From NCBI GenBank assembly GCA_029582155.1, contig CM055900.1:42771236-42835235 (forward strand): 64,000 bases of DNA, given 5' to 3'. Below the pieces are notes generated by a model. That model saw only the letters and a list, made by a program, of their open reading frames with translations. It was not told the DNA's origin and did not search any database. Source of the stretch: Panopea generosa. Lineage: Eukaryota; Mollusca; Bivalvia; Adapedonta; Hiatellidae. The first letter of the stretch is position 1. Each line of letters begins with the position of its first letter. This document shows positions 49,009 through 60,290 of this stretch, in pieces. The translations under genes and the position numbers were made by a program.

Positions 49009-49248
49009 TGAGAATTATCATTGTTAACTGTTGACTGTTACTCATGTAGGCAGGGAATGCCCAGCCACATGACCATGTACAGTGTTTTTCAGACAGCTAT
49101 AATGTGTTAAAGTTTAATGTAGGATTTGTGACTTTATTGCTGAAACAGCTTTTTCTGCTGATCACAGGCTTAGTTTAAATTTGCTAAATGTATCCTTTTT
49201 GTTGAATTTATTTTGATAAGAATTTTAAAGTGACAATGCAAAGTCAAA

Positions 49249-52200
49249 ATGTCTGATGTCTCATCGCATGTTAACATTTGTGAAGCGCAGGCAGATATTC
49301 AATCTGAGCCAGTACGAGCTGGCACAAGAGAGCGTAAGCCTACCGAAAAGGGTTTACAATATGAAATTGCGATATGTGAAAGAAAGTTTAAGGCTGCTGT
49401 GTCAATGTGGCGTAGCAGTGTTAGTAAGATGTCGGTCTTGCTTTCAGATGAAACTGATCTTTATTTAATTAGAGATGGCAGAAATTCGCTTGACCGTTCG
49501 ATGAATGACGTAGATACTACATTCTGTCGTCTTAGGGAATTACATGGGTCAGAGATGCCAGAAATTCGTGGTATTGCTGAAATATTTGAGAATTTGGAAG
49601 AAGAAAATCAGAAGTTTATGTGCAAAATTGCAGATAGAATTTGTGATATTCAGCTCGAAAATGTTGAAACTGGGTCGCGCTTTTCTGTACAATCTTCCCG
49701 AAGTAGTCTATCGCGGCGGTCTAGGTCATCTAATGTTTCTAGGCGTTCTGATACTGCTGCCGAAGCAGCCGCTCTAAAGGCTAAACTAAAGTATATCGAT
49801 GCTGAGGCAAAATCAAAGGCAGAGCTAGAGAAAATTATGACAAGGAGAAAGTTAGAGATGGCACAGGCTAAACTGGGGGCTCTAGATGAGGATTCTGTTG
49901 ATTCATTAGCTGATTTAGATTTTGAGCCCAAATTACCTGTTTTTCAAGATGATAGGGAAAGTTACACAAATGGCTATGTAAAGACTCATTCTCACGTTTC
50001 TTCAGCTGATGTAAAGCTGCCTATGAATAATAGCCACTCACAACACAGTATCCCTATTAATGTAGGTGTTAATGCTGCATTTCAGACTTGTACCCTCGGA
50101 GAGTCTAAGGCTTGTAATGCTTCTTCTTTAAATCCTACTGCTGAGTCATTTTTACCTTCACATTCACAGCAAACGGAGAGCGTATTGTCACCCCCTATCG
50201 CTATGGCTACTCAAACTTCAACAAACATGTCAGTGATGAATGGTCCCACAACTTTGGTACAAAACTCGTCTGTTCATGAAACTAATGGGAATGATACTCG
50301 GAGAGAAATTCTAGAACTTACCAAGACCTTGGCAGAGCATGTTAGTCTAAGCCGTCTTCCTCCGCCTGAACCTAATGTGTTTGATGGTGACCCATTAAAG
50401 TATCCTGGTTGGAAATCTGCTTTTCACACCTTAATTGAACAGAAACGGATCCCTCCATTAGAGAAAATTCATTACTTAAGAAAATATCTTGGGGGTTCAG
50501 TTAGGGAGGTTGTTGAGAACTTTTTCTTGCTTACGACCGAAGATGCGTATGAAGAAGCAAAGAAATTGTTAGATCAACGTTATGGCGATCCTTTCATAAT
50601 TGGAAATGCATTCCGCGATAAACTAGAAAATTGGCCCAAGATTCAGTCTAGAGATGGTCATGGTTTGCAAAGGTTTGCAGATTTCTTGAAGCAGTGTCAT
50701 ACTGCTATGGAAAGTATTAATTGTCTTGGCATTCTTGATGATGATCGAGAGAATAGAAAGTTGTTGGTCAAAATTCCAGAATGGGTTGTAACTAGATGGA
50801 GTAGGTATGTAGCTCAGTGGAAAGAGCAAAAGGGCAAATTTCCACCTTTTAAGGAATTCATGCAATTCATGGTGAAGGAGGCAAAAATAGCTTGTGATCC
50901 TGTCACATCACTTCAGTCATTAAAGATTGGTCAAGGTTGTAGTAGCATGGGTAAGGCCGACAACTATGCGAAACAGTATAAACGGCTTCCATTGAAAGGG
51001 CGTTCCTTTGCGACAGAAGTTAAGGATAACGCAGTAAAACCCGACAGAAAAGAATGTGTTCTATGTCAGAAGAGTCATGATATTGATGTTTGTAAAGAGT
51101 TTCTCGCAAAGTCTGTAGAGAATAGGAAGGCTCTTGCACGTAAAAAGGGGCTCTGTTTTGGTTGTTTGTGTAGTGGTCATGTAGCAAATAGGTGCAGGCA
51201 AAGAAAAAGGTGTGAAAAATGTAATAAACTGCATCCGACTTCTCTGCATGGAGATAAGATTTCTCCTGAACCGCTCAGTCAGAAGAATAGTCAGGTTAAA
51301 GAAAGTCAGTCGGGCATTGACAGACATTCTTCTCCATTGCGTGGTGTTTCCTTTATGAATTATGCTGGTTCATGCCGTATGAGTTCGATGATATTGCCGG
51401 TGTATATCTCTCATGAAGGTCGTTCGAATACGGAAAGATTAGTGTACGCATTGTTAGACTCGCAGTCAGATACAACTTTTGTCCTCGAGCATACATGTAG
51501 AGCATTAGGAGTATCTGGAGTCGAGGTTGATTTGTTGCTTTCTACCATGTATGCAGAGAACAAGGTAGTGAAAAGTCGGAAAATCAACGGTCTGACAGTT
51601 AGAGGTTTTAAGCACTCATTGAAGTTGTCCCTCCCAGTTGCATATACCAGGCAGATTATGCCGGCGAATCGTTCTCATATCCCTACACCAGAAATGGCAA
51701 GGAAATGGCCATATTTGGAGCATATCTCGAGCGAGCTTATGCCAATACAAGATTGTGAGGTGGGTTTGTTGATTGGCTATAACTGTGCTCGTGCGTTGAT
51801 GCCAAGGGATGTCATTGCACCGGATAAAAATGGTCCATACGCACAAAATACTGATCTTGGTTGGGGTATTGTTGGGATTGTCGATACGGATAGTAACAAT
51901 CAAATTGACCTTGATCCAGTTGGTGTTAGTCATCGTGTTCTAGTATGTGAAGTTGACTCATCTTTGTCAGTAAAAGAGAGCAGTGGTATCAATGCTGATC
52001 ACGTGTTGGTTTCTTTCAGAAATAAGGTTAAAGAGGCAATAAACCCTATGGACGTTGTTAGAATGATGGATCTTGATTTTGTAGAACATAAGGGTGGTGA
52101 TGTTTCTCTCTCTGTCGAGGACAAACATTTCCTTGACATAATGAAAGCTGGCATTAAGAGAGTAGACGGGCACTATGAGATGCCATTACCTTTGAGGGAT

Positions 52201-54375
52201 AAGGAGTTCAGCCTTCCAAAGAACAAAGCAGTGGCGCTGCATCGTTTAACTCATTTGAAACGTAGACTGAGAAAAGACAAGCAATATCTGGATCATTATT
52301 GCTCCTTTATGCAGGAAATGTTTAGTAAGGGCTATGCAGAAAGGGTCCCAAAGTCAGCTCTCAACCGGAATGACGGTAGTGTTTGGTATATCCCTCACCA
52401 CGGCATATATCATTCTAAGAAGCCAGAAAAGATTAGGGTAGTCTTTGACTGTAGTGCGACATTCATGGGCGAATCGTTAAACAGTCATTTGTTGCAAGGT
52501 CCGGATTTAACCAATACATTGGTTGGAGTTCTTTGCAGATTTAGAAAAGAAAGCGTAGCATTTATGTGTGACATTGAGCAAATGTTCTTCCAGTTTCGGG
52601 TAAGTCCAAGTCAGCGTGATCTTTTGCGATTTCTTTGGTGGGAGAACAATGACTTCGATGAGGAACCAATTGAATACCGTATGTGTGTGCACCTCTTCGG
52701 TGCAGCTTCTTCCCCAGGGTGTGCCAACTTTGGACTAAAACAGATTGCTTCAGATTATGAAGATGAGCTAGGTTCGGATGTATTCAATTTTGTGCGCCGT
52801 GATTTCTATGTGGATGACGGGCTGACATCCGTACCCACAGATGAGAAAGCTATGAGCTTGATAACAAGAAGCAAAGAGATGTGCAGTAAAGGTGGTTTAA
52901 AATTGCATAAAATTTTGTCCAGCTCAAAGTCAGTCCTACAGCAGATTCCACCTGGAGAAAGGGCTAAGGGATTTGTAAATGTTGACCTGCTTAATGACAC
53001 TCTTCCCATAGAAAGGGCATTAGGTGTTCAGTGGTGCATAGAATCAGATTGCTTTCAGTTCAGAATTACACTTTCCGACAGGCCTCTTACAAGACGTGGT
53101 GTCTTATCGACAGTTAGTTCTGTGTACGACCCTCTTGGCTTTATTTCCCCCGTTGTGCTAGTTGGCAAGCATATCCTGCAACAACTCTGTGCAGATCAAA
53201 CAAACTGGGATAGTCCGATGCCTGAGTCCTTAAGATCAAAGTGGGAGCGTTGGAGAAACGATCTTCACAATCTAGGATCTCTCGAGATAAAGAGATGCTT
53301 CAAACCTAAGGGATTCGGAAAGGTTGTTACAACTGAACTGCATCATTTTTCAGATGCGAGTCAGTGTGGATATGGACAGTGCTCTTATGTACGCTTGGTA
53401 GACGACACAAACAAGGTGCATTGTTCGTTGATCATGAGTAAGGCCAGAGTGGCACCTCTGAAACCTGTTACCATTCCTCGTTTAGAGCTGACTGCAGCAT
53501 TAACCTCTGTCAGGATCAGTGCCTCGATACAACGAGAATTGGATTTTATCGATACCGTAGAATGGTATTGGACTGATAGTAAGGTTGTGCTTGGCTACAT
53601 TGCCAATGACTCTCGTCGTTTCCATGTGTATGTAGCAAATCGGGTGCAGCAAATTCATGACCATACTGATCCGTCACAGTGGCGGTATGTAGATACGAAG
53701 GAAAATCCCGCTGATATTGCATCACGCGGCGTGTCTGCTGACCAGCTAATAAACAAATCTCGGTGGTTCGTTGGTCCTGAATTTCTTTGGGAACCAGAAT
53801 TGCTATCGCATCATGACGAGATACCGACACTTTCTCCAGATGATCGTGAATTGAAGAAAGTCCAAGTCTTCAACACTCAAACAGATGCAATTGGTTTACG
53901 CAGTTTTTGCGAAAATCTGAAGTATTTCTCCAGTTGGGTTCGTTTAAAAAAAGCTGTTGCCCTGTGCCTCACATTCATTAAGATATTAAGGAAGCGCATA
54001 GATGAAAGGAGTGGTTCTCAAAAACAAAATAGAGGTCTGGAATCAGAGAAGGATACTTCTTTTGCCTTATCTGTAGGAGTGTTGATTGAGGCAGAAAAGG
54101 CAGTTGTTAAGGCTGTGCAGTCTGAGGTATTTGACAAAGAGATAAGTTTTTTGAAAGGAGTTCAGGTTGATGGGAACTCGTCAGATCGTCAGGTTGTCAA
54201 GAAGCATAAATCACTTCTTAAAGGCCATTCCTCTCTTTATCGGTTAGATCCTTTTCTTGACTCGACGGGAATTTTGCGTGTAGGTGGCTGTGTAAGACGT
54301 GCGCAAATGGACATGGGTGTTAAGCACCCGGCAATTCTTCCTAAAAAAAGGACACATAACAGAATTGGTCATTAG
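49249..54375 (+). CDS. gag-pol: BEL/Pao Gag-Pol polyprotein (to start of integrase)
   Basis: A 1,708-codon frame from ATG 49249. Residues 1-350: low-complexity Gag N-terminus with a charged helical segment rich in Ala/Lys/Glu near 165-210. About 370-560: DUF1759-like Gag core (EPNVFDGDPLKYPGWKSAF). About 600-670: two Cys/His knuckles (CVLC...C, CFGCLCSGHVANRC, CEKCNKLH). About 700-880: DUF1758-type aspartic protease with LLDSQSDTTF at about 735. About 1020-1200: reverse transcriptase with CDIEQMFFQF and the YVDD box at about 1187. About 1200-1480: Pao peptidase-A17 region and RNase H, with FSDAS at 1368, PRLELTAAL and TDSKVVLGYI. The frame then enters the integrase N-terminus and ends prematurely after the A7 run at 54343-54349. 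All catalytic motifs are intact. Confidence 0.96.
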   Translation: MSDVSSHVNICEAQADIQSEPVRAGTRERKPTEKGLQYEIAICERKFKAAVSMWRSSVSKMSVLLSDETDLYLIRDGRNSLDRSMNDVDTTFCRLRELHGSEMPEIRGIAEIFENLEEENQKFMCKIADRICDIQLENVETGSRFSVQSSRSSLSRRSRSSNVSRRSDTAAEAAALKAKLKYIDAEAKSKAELEKIMTRRKLEMAQAKLGALDEDSVDSLADLDFEPKLPVFQDDRESYTNGYVKTHSHVSSADVKLPMNNSHSQHSIPINVGVNAAFQTCTLGESKACNASSLNPTAESFLPSHSQQTESVLSPPIAMATQTSTNMSVMNGPTTLVQNSSVHETNGNDTRREILELTKTLAEHVSLSRLPPPEPNVFDGDPLKYPGWKSAFHTLIEQKRIPPLEKIHYLRKYLGGSVREVVENFFLLTTEDAYEEAKKLLDQRYGDPFIIGNAFRDKLENWPKIQSRDGHGLQRFADFLKQCHTAMESINCLGILDDDRENRKLLVKIPEWVVTRWSRYVAQWKEQKGKFPPFKEFMQFMVKEAKIACDPVTSLQSLKIGQGCSSMGKADNYAKQYKRLPLKGRSFATEVKDNAVKPDRKECVLCQKSHDIDVCKEFLAKSVENRKALARKKGLCFGCLCSGHVANRCRQRKRCEKCNKLHPTSLHGDKISPEPLSQKNSQVKESQSGIDRHSSPLRGVSFMNYAGSCRMSSMILPVYISHEGRSNTERLVYALLDSQSDTTFVLEHTCRALGVSGVEVDLLLSTMYAENKVVKSRKINGLTVRGFKHSLKLSLPVAYTRQIMPANRSHIPTPEMARKWPYLEHISSELMPIQDCEVGLLIGYNCARALMPRDVIAPDKNGPYAQNTDLGWGIVGIVDTDSNNQIDLDPVGVSHRVLVCEVDSSLSVKESSGINADHVLVSFRNKVKEAINPMDVVRMMDLDFVEHKGGDVSLSVEDKHFLDIMKAGIKRVDGHYEMPLPLRDKEFSLPKNKAVALHRLTHLKRRLRKDKQYLDHYCSFMQEMFSKGYAERVPKSALNRNDGSVWYIPHHGIYHSKKPEKIRVVFDCSATFMGESLNSHLLQGPDLTNTLVGVLCRFRKESVAFMCDIEQMFFQFRVSPSQRDLLRFLWWENNDFDEEPIEYRMCVHLFGAASSPGCANFGLKQIASDYEDELGSDVFNFVRRDFYVDDGLTSVPTDEKAMSLITRSKEMCSKGGLKLHKILSSSKSVLQQIPPGERAKGFVNVDLLNDTLPIERALGVQWCIESDCFQFRITLSDRPLTRRGVLSTVSSVYDPLGFISPVVLVGKHILQQLCADQTNWDSPMPESLRSKWERWRNDLHNLGSLEIKRCFKPKGFGKVVTTELHHFSDASQCGYGQCSYVRLVDDTNKVHCSLIMSKARVAPLKPVTIPRLELTAALTSVRISASIQRELDFIDTVEWYWTDSKVVLGYIANDSRRFHVYVANRVQQIHDHTDPSQWRYVDTKENPADIASRGVSADQLINKSRWFVGPEFLWEPELLSHHDEIPTLSPDDRELKKVQVFNTQTDAIGLRSFCENLKYFSSWVRLKKAVALCLTFIKILRKRIDERSGSQKQNRGLESEKDTSFALSVGVLIEAEKAVVKAVQSEVFDKEISFLKGVQVDGNSSDRQVVKKHKSLLKGHSSLYRLDPFLDSTGILRVGGCVRRAQMDMGVKHPAILPKKRTHNRIGH

Positions 54376-55507
54376 TCATTTTCATAAACGAGTTAATCAT
54401 CAGGGCCGAGGTATGACTAGCAATGAAATTCGAGCAATTTCTAGTTTTATTAGCCATTGTGTCATATGTCGGAGGTTACGTGGTTCTACTCAGGTACAGA
54501 AAATGGCAGATTTGCCAGAAGATAGACTTGAACCCTCACCTCCATTTACGTACAGTGGGGTTGATTATTTTGGCCCATGGTACATTCGTGAAGGTCGCAA
54601 GGAGATGAAACGTTATGGAGTCATATTCACTTGTTTGTGCTGTCGAGCTGTTCATCTGGAAACAGCAGTCTCTTTGTCTACCGATTCATTCATAAATGCA
54701 TTGCGTAGATTCTTAGCGATACGCGGTCCGATAAGGGAACTTAGGTCAGATAGGGGAACAAATTTCGTAGGTGCCAAACGAGAGCTTGCAGATGCTGTGG
54801 CAGAGATGGATGAAAATCACATTCGGCAGTTCCTTCTCAAGGAAGGTTGTGATTACTTTGTATTCAATATGAATGTTCCCAACGCAAGTCATATGGGTGG
54901 AGTATGGGAGCGTCAGATCCGCTCCGTCAAAAATGTTCTGTCGTCCTTGTTGTATCAGCATGGGTCACAGCTTGATGATGAAAGCTTACGCACCTTTATG
55001 TGCGAAGCAGCTGCGATAGTAAATAGTCGCCCTCTTTCAGTTCAGAATGTAAATGACCCATTGTCAATGGACCCTCTAACACCCAACAATTTGCTGACAA
55101 TGAAGTCCAAAATAATTTTACCACCACCTGGACAGTTTCAAAGAACCGATCTTTATTCAAGAAAGAGATGGCGGCGTATTCAATATTTAGCAAATGAGTT
55201 CTGGTCTCGATGGCGTAAAGAATATTTGCAAACTCTTCAGGTTAAGAACAAGTGGGTCCATTCAAAACGCAATAGCTGTGTTGAAGACATAGTTCTGATA
55301 TCTGATGAGAATTTACCGAGAAATCAGTGGCACTTAGGTAAAATTGTAGAGGCAAATCCTGATCAAGATGGTCTTGTCCGGAAAGTCAAAGTTGCAGTAG
55401 GTACAACTTCTTTAGATAACAAAGGGAAACGCACTGAATCTTTAAGTTACCTTGAAAGACCAATCCATAAGTTGGTGCTGTTATACGAGACAGAATTGGT
55501 GCCGTGA
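54299..55507 (+). CDS. BEL/Pao integrase, continuation in another frame
   Basis: Continues the polyprotein after the frame change at the A7 run 54343-54349; the part before that point is not expected to be translated in this frame. In order: H2C2 zinc region (HFHKRVNHQG ... CVIC), catalytic core with Asp in SGVDYFGPW (about residue 88), Asp in RSDRGTNFVGAKREL (about 151) and Glu in GGVWERQIRSVKN (about 204), then a C-terminal DUF5641-type domain (FWSRWRKEYL, WHLGKIVEANPDQDG). It stops 191 bp before the 3' LTR. All three DDE residues are present, so only the one-base break separates this from an intact Pol. Confidence 0.95.
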   Translation: MRKWTWVLSTRQFFLKKGHITELVISHFHKRVNHQGRGMTSNEIRAISSFISHCVICRRLRGSTQVQKMADLPEDRLEPSPPFTYSGVDYFGPWYIREGRKEMKRYGVIFTCLCCRAVHLETAVSLSTDSFINALRRFLAIRGPIRELRSDRGTNFVGAKRELADAVAEMDENHIRQFLLKEGCDYFVFNMNVPNASHMGGVWERQIRSVKNVLSSLLYQHGSQLDDESLRTFMCEAAAIVNSRPLSVQNVNDPLSMDPLTPNNLLTMKSKIILPPPGQFQRTDLYSRKRWRRIQYLANEFWSRWRKEYLQTLQVKNKWVHSKRNSCVEDIVLISDENLPRNQWHLGKIVEANPDQDGLVRKVKVAVGTTSLDNKGKRTESLSYLERPIHKLVLLYETELVP

Positions 55508-55698
55508 CCAAGATTCCTTCCCCGTCGAGGAGCCATACTTAGTGGCTTTGTGCCATGGTTCTTCTTTCGAATCATACTCATAATATTCAGTGATTTTGTT
55601 CTCGTTATTGACATTAAGTGGTCAGTTGCGATCTAGTTTTATTGAAATTATTTAATATGTAGAATATGGAAAATTAATGCTCTAATTTTGAGGAGCCA

Positions 55699-56290
55699 TG
55701 TAACTGCATTGACGGTTCATCAACTCGATAACGCATCGAGGTGCGACTGTCCGGTCGGTACCGGGAAATATAATTCGGCAGTCCGTGATAACCATTTCGT
55801 CTGTAGTTATCTCCCTTAGTAGAAGCGCGCCATTTGTATGCGTCGGAGAAACGTCTCGAACAACTGCGAGAAAACTGCGAAAATGAGATTGTTTATGCGA
55901 ACTAATGTGGTTAAGAAGGCGCAAGGAGGTAATTTACGTTTCTTACTTTTATGCGTTATACATATTTTAGTCGTAGATTCTGAATTGAGCATTTGAGACG
56001 CGTTTGATCCGGATTGAACGCCACGAGGATTTGTCTGATTAATTTGTATTTTGATCATGCAATGAGTCATCAGTTTGTCTGAAGCTTTGCAATCATTTTA
56101 AACCAATATATGACATATGCGCAGATCATAACATGTTTCTTAGTGCTTTTTATTGTGTTTTTCAGTTTTCACGTAGATTACATGAAGTAAAATAGTCTTC
56201 AGTCGAAGGCCTTGTTGTTTTCCGGCCCATTAATGTCCTCCGATGATCGTTCTACGGCAATTTACGACAAAATAAACCGATGCCGTATCA
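55699..56290 (+). repeat. 3' LTR
   Basis: Differs from the 5' LTR by two substitutions (ATTGAG/AATGAG and AATGCC/AAGGCC) and one extra T in TATTTTGATC. Ends GCCGTATCA followed by the TGTAG duplication. Confidence 0.97.
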
Positions 56291-56801
56291 TGTAGCCATG
56301 TGTCCATAAATAAACATTAATTTTGTATTTCAACCAAACTTCGTGACTGGAAGTATGTTTTGATATATCTTATATTAATATGCAAGTATATGTTGTTTTT
56401 ACAGCTATCATCAAGACTACAATATAATATATAATAAGTTATGGACATTGCAAGTACATAAAATTACATTAACATGGCATCTTAAGAATATTATGACATG
56501 CATTTTCGATAGTTTCCTTTTCATAAATTATATCATGTAGACTTTTCGTATTATAATTTACTAACTTTGCAGTGTATATGTTATCAACTGCCAGGAAATA
56601 CACATGACCTATGGGTCGTTCTAAATAATTTGACCTTAGTGATCAGCATAATTCTGTGTATTGTTATGTCGATTTTTTTTGAGTTACCAAATGGCAGTCT
56701 GTTTATTTTCATTTTCACATAAACATTTGCATTATACATAGCAATATACATTTAAAACAGGAGTAATATAATTCAGTGTAGTGAAACTGATAGATAGAGT
56801 G

Positions 56802-56808
<7 letters not shown>

Positions 56809-56847
<39 letters not shown>
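56809..56847. repeat. GA microsatellite
   Basis: About 19 uninterrupted GA units. Confidence 0.98.
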
Positions 56848-56849
<2 letters not shown>

Positions 56850-56939
56850 CTGATTAATAATGTATACTACAAGATCAATACATACTGATGTTCATTATCT
56901 AAGGTTGCTATAACTGATTATTCAAATTTTATTGAGTGC

Positions 56940-57075
56940 CATTTCCTATTATGCGTTTCTAGTTTCGATCTAGCTTGGGCTAAGATTTGTTATATGTTTT
57001 TATATTCTCTTAAATATCTAAGATAGTTGTCAAAGCTTGGTGTTTCGCTTTGCATTTTACATTTAATAATGAAAT
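56940..57075 (+). repeat. Dispersed repeat A, copy 2
   Basis: Matches 21111-21250 through TTTCTAGTTT, CTTGGGCTAAG and TTTTGCATTT(A)ACATTTA-like words with scattered substitutions. Confidence 0.6.
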
Positions 57076-59559
57076 ATTTTGCTAAAAAAATAGCAAACTT
57101 ATTATTGTTTTTTGTTTTGTGTTAATTTCTTAAAATAACTCAATATCATAACACATGTTCACTTGAATGCGAGAAAATCACAGAATTAAGATACGCTAAT
57201 GTATCTGGTTCACAGTGAACTCTCCATTTGTGACAATTTCTGCATTCATGTTCTTATTTAGTCATCAAGATATTAGACAAAATGTAGTTTGCATATTTTA
57301 GTAAGATCAATGAATTATTTTCAATTTGAAGTCAAAAGAGCCATATTTGATGGAAAAGCTGGATATACTATTTCGATTTTGGTGCCGTGACATTATGACA
57401 GTAACATATCCACAATATTTTAACGATTTTGGATCCCTTTTGGTCTACTTTTCCTTGGACAAGTTCCTGGCCATCACTTGACTGTTAATTACTCCAAACT
57501 CTAGAATTTGACCGAGATCATGTGGTCAGGTTGGTCATAAGCCGTACCAGAACTTTAAATCGGAATAAGAAGGACAGAAAACAGTTCATGTTGTAAGAAC
57601 TGTGGTAAATCAACATTTCTTCTAAATTCACTATGCTTTGCTTTAATAAAATCACATGATATTCTTGACCAAACACTACCATTACACATTGCTTTGTTGA
57701 TAGAGCTTTTTTTTTTACATATACTATAAAACTACCTTTTAAACTTAAAGTTGTGTTTCCTATGTCATTCTCATATTTGCTGAATACACTGATCACCACC
57801 GTGTATAATACGCGCTGTTGTAGATCACCTGTATAGATTTCAAATATTGGCCACAGGTATCTTTTCTTTGTCTCTCTCAGAACATATCAATGTATTGAAA
57901 CCAGACAATAAATGAGGGCATTCGATTTATGTTTTTTTTAAATGATAACAGTCGATCTATTAAACATGCACTAGTAGTTGCTGTAATAATTCTAACAATT
58001 CCTAAACTTTGGCTCAGACTTAACAAAAATAAGAATCGGAAAACTAATCACTGCTTTTCTAAGAGTTAATATTTCAGAAACATAGGCGTTGTACCATTGT
58101 ATTTATTTCCTTAGTCTTGAAGTATAACTGTTGCAGTTTTTAACTTAAAAAATTGTATAAACATCTATAGATTACCGTCCATATAGTTTCATTTATATGT
58201 ACTGCTGCGCTGAGAAAGGACAGGAATCCTAATATACATTTGTCTGGAAATGTTCTAAATATAATGAAAATAGCAATGCCTAATGATGGCATTGCTTTTC
58301 AAATGTAGGTTTTTGTCTAGATTAAGAAATATCTATATATCTATAGTTGCTGAAGATTTTATGATTTTAATGTTTACTGGCGCAATGGATGTTCAGTGCT
58401 GAAAGTTTTTTTCTATATTAAAAAATGGTCCAGATTTATATTTCATTTGATTGCATTCTGCATCATGTAATTTAGTGCTTTATTAGCTGGAGTGGTAACA
58501 GTGACATATATACAATACAGGAGTCTGCAGAGAGGTAACACGTTCTACTAGTGACTTTTGCCGTTTAGCCGGATGGATATTTATGCCTAATTTAATATGT
58601 TTTGGTGCTATTTTACTAACCTTTGATGTGGCAAATACAACGTCTCGTATGATTTTGAACCTTGAATTATATCATTACAAATTGACAAATATAGACTTTC
58701 TGGTACTACTATAGATGAATTTTCAAAACCAATAATTTTATAGCTATCAAGTTCGGGTGTGACTTTAATATAATTCGTTTATTCAGTGCTGTATTATCGG
58801 TTGCTAGTAGCTTATTGTGGTTATCATCATTTCAATGATTGATCTGACACACCAATCTTCAATTTGATTTAATATTTTATTTGTTAGGCTTTTAGAAATG
58901 AAACGTTGTGTGATGATGGTGTTGGTTGGTGGAGTGTGGTTTGGGGTAAGTCTTATTTGGGAACCTGATTTCGCTATTTAATGTATGCTTATGATGATTT
59001 ATATTGATTAACAACCATATTTTAAAATCTCAATAAATCAGACTCAATGGTAAATATGAGAGTTCCCATTAGATTTTCCAAACAAGTAATGTTTTAAACC
59101 ACATATCGTTTTGCTACCAAATTGATTTTACAAAGATTTAAGGACCAGGATATCCACTGTCCTGGGCAGTTAGTGGTGAAGTTTAACTGTTATTGTATAA
59201 CTTAGTCGTAACTCTACCGGTTGCCGTCCATGAACATGCCGTACCTCATGCAACGATTTCTAGTCACATATATGAGAAATTTCACCAGTTTAAATGATGA
59301 GATGCCAAGCAATCTATGCGACAGTTGCAATGGCAAATCTTGTTGTTTTTTAACTAATGCTAGTAGTCCATTGATTGATTCTTAAGAACATTGCTTCTCT
59401 TTACACGTTGAAAATACAAGATCAAATGTATTCTAAACGAAGAGACGATGTTTTTGTCTAGACAAAAATGTTTGCTGTAAGCAAACGATTGCTATATTGA
59501 GGACTACTTTAAGCAGTGTTATAATGTGTCTATTCAACTGAATGTTGTTCTTACCACAG

Positions 59560-60290
59560 CTATGGTGGATATTATCTCAGCGATATGATGGTTCTATTCG
59601 ATATAGGGCTTTCCGTTCACGGTTACAATTAATCTATTCCAGTCATGACTGTCTTCTTTTTGTGTCTGTCACTACTCAAATGGGTTTATTTCTGGTTGGG
59701 TTTGTCATGACATGGCTTCGATTTGTTTACATAAGTCAAAGCTGTTCTTAGTTACGATAAACTTATTCAAGAATGGATCACAGCATCTGTTGTTTGTTAA
59801 ATATATGTTTATTTAAGTAACGGCTCTTCTCCGCATGACTGTGTACAGTATAAACTTATTTTATTTACAACTGTTTTAGCATGACTACTGTAAGCCCCTT
59901 TTTGAATCGGTGCTATTCAAAGACGACTACGATGGGCCTAATAAAGTAAGTGCTATTCTCAGCATGTGTACAGTGTGGATTTATTTTAGATACTTTGTTG
60001 TTTTTAATGGGTTTATTTGAATGAGCTTGTTTGGGATGTAGGTAAAAGATGTTCGCATCACAGCTACGATGGGTATATTCGGATATGGGCACGGTCTATC
60101 ACGGACAACCTTAGGAGCGACAAACTATGGATCTATTCGTGTACTATTTCCCAGCACAACTACAACAATTTTTATCGACGGTCGTTTTTCAACATGGATA
60201 CGATGGGTTTATCAATGCGATTTTCTCAATTGCGTATATTGGGCCTATTTAAGAAATAAATCTAAACACGAATATAATAAATCTGTTCGA
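59560..60290. repeat. Decayed left flank of the 39-bp array
   Basis: Words such as ACGATGGGTTTATC, TTTTTCAACATGGATACGAT and CTATTCG recur at roughly monomer spacing but with heavy divergence, grading into the array to the right. Confidence 0.6.

Larger units (their letters stand above)
47608..56290 (+). mobile_element. BEL/Pao LTR retrotransposon, nearly complete, recent
   Basis: An 8,683-bp element bounded by LTRs of 591 and 592 bp and flanked by the 5-bp duplication TGTAG (47603-47607 and 56291-56295). Order: 5' LTR, SGNH-like frame, gag, zinc knuckles, protease, reverse transcriptase, RNase H, integrase, 3' LTR. Protease before reverse transcriptase, the Pao-type peptidase region and an integrase with a trailing DUF5641-type domain are typical of BEL/Pao. 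The LTRs differ at three places, so the insertion is young. Two one-base frame breaks are present (near 48589-48605 and at the A7 run 54343-54349). No convincing primer-binding site directly follows the 5' LTR. A purine-rich GAGGAG precedes the 3' LTR. It runs antisense to the transglutaminase gene, upstream of its visible exons. Confidence 0.97.
56296..59559. other. Region without a recognised gene
   Basis: AT-rich. Contains the GA microsatellite at 56809-56847, dispersed repeat A copy 2 (56940-57075), a 9-bp hairpin at 58272-58296, and a segment near 59190-59260 that is the inverted relative of 46515-46570. The upstream transglutaminase exons expected on the minus strand were looked for here and not found. 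Confidence 0.45.

Noticed and set aside
51616-53830. Antisense frames within gag-pol
   Set aside because: Shadows of a strongly supported sense coding region.
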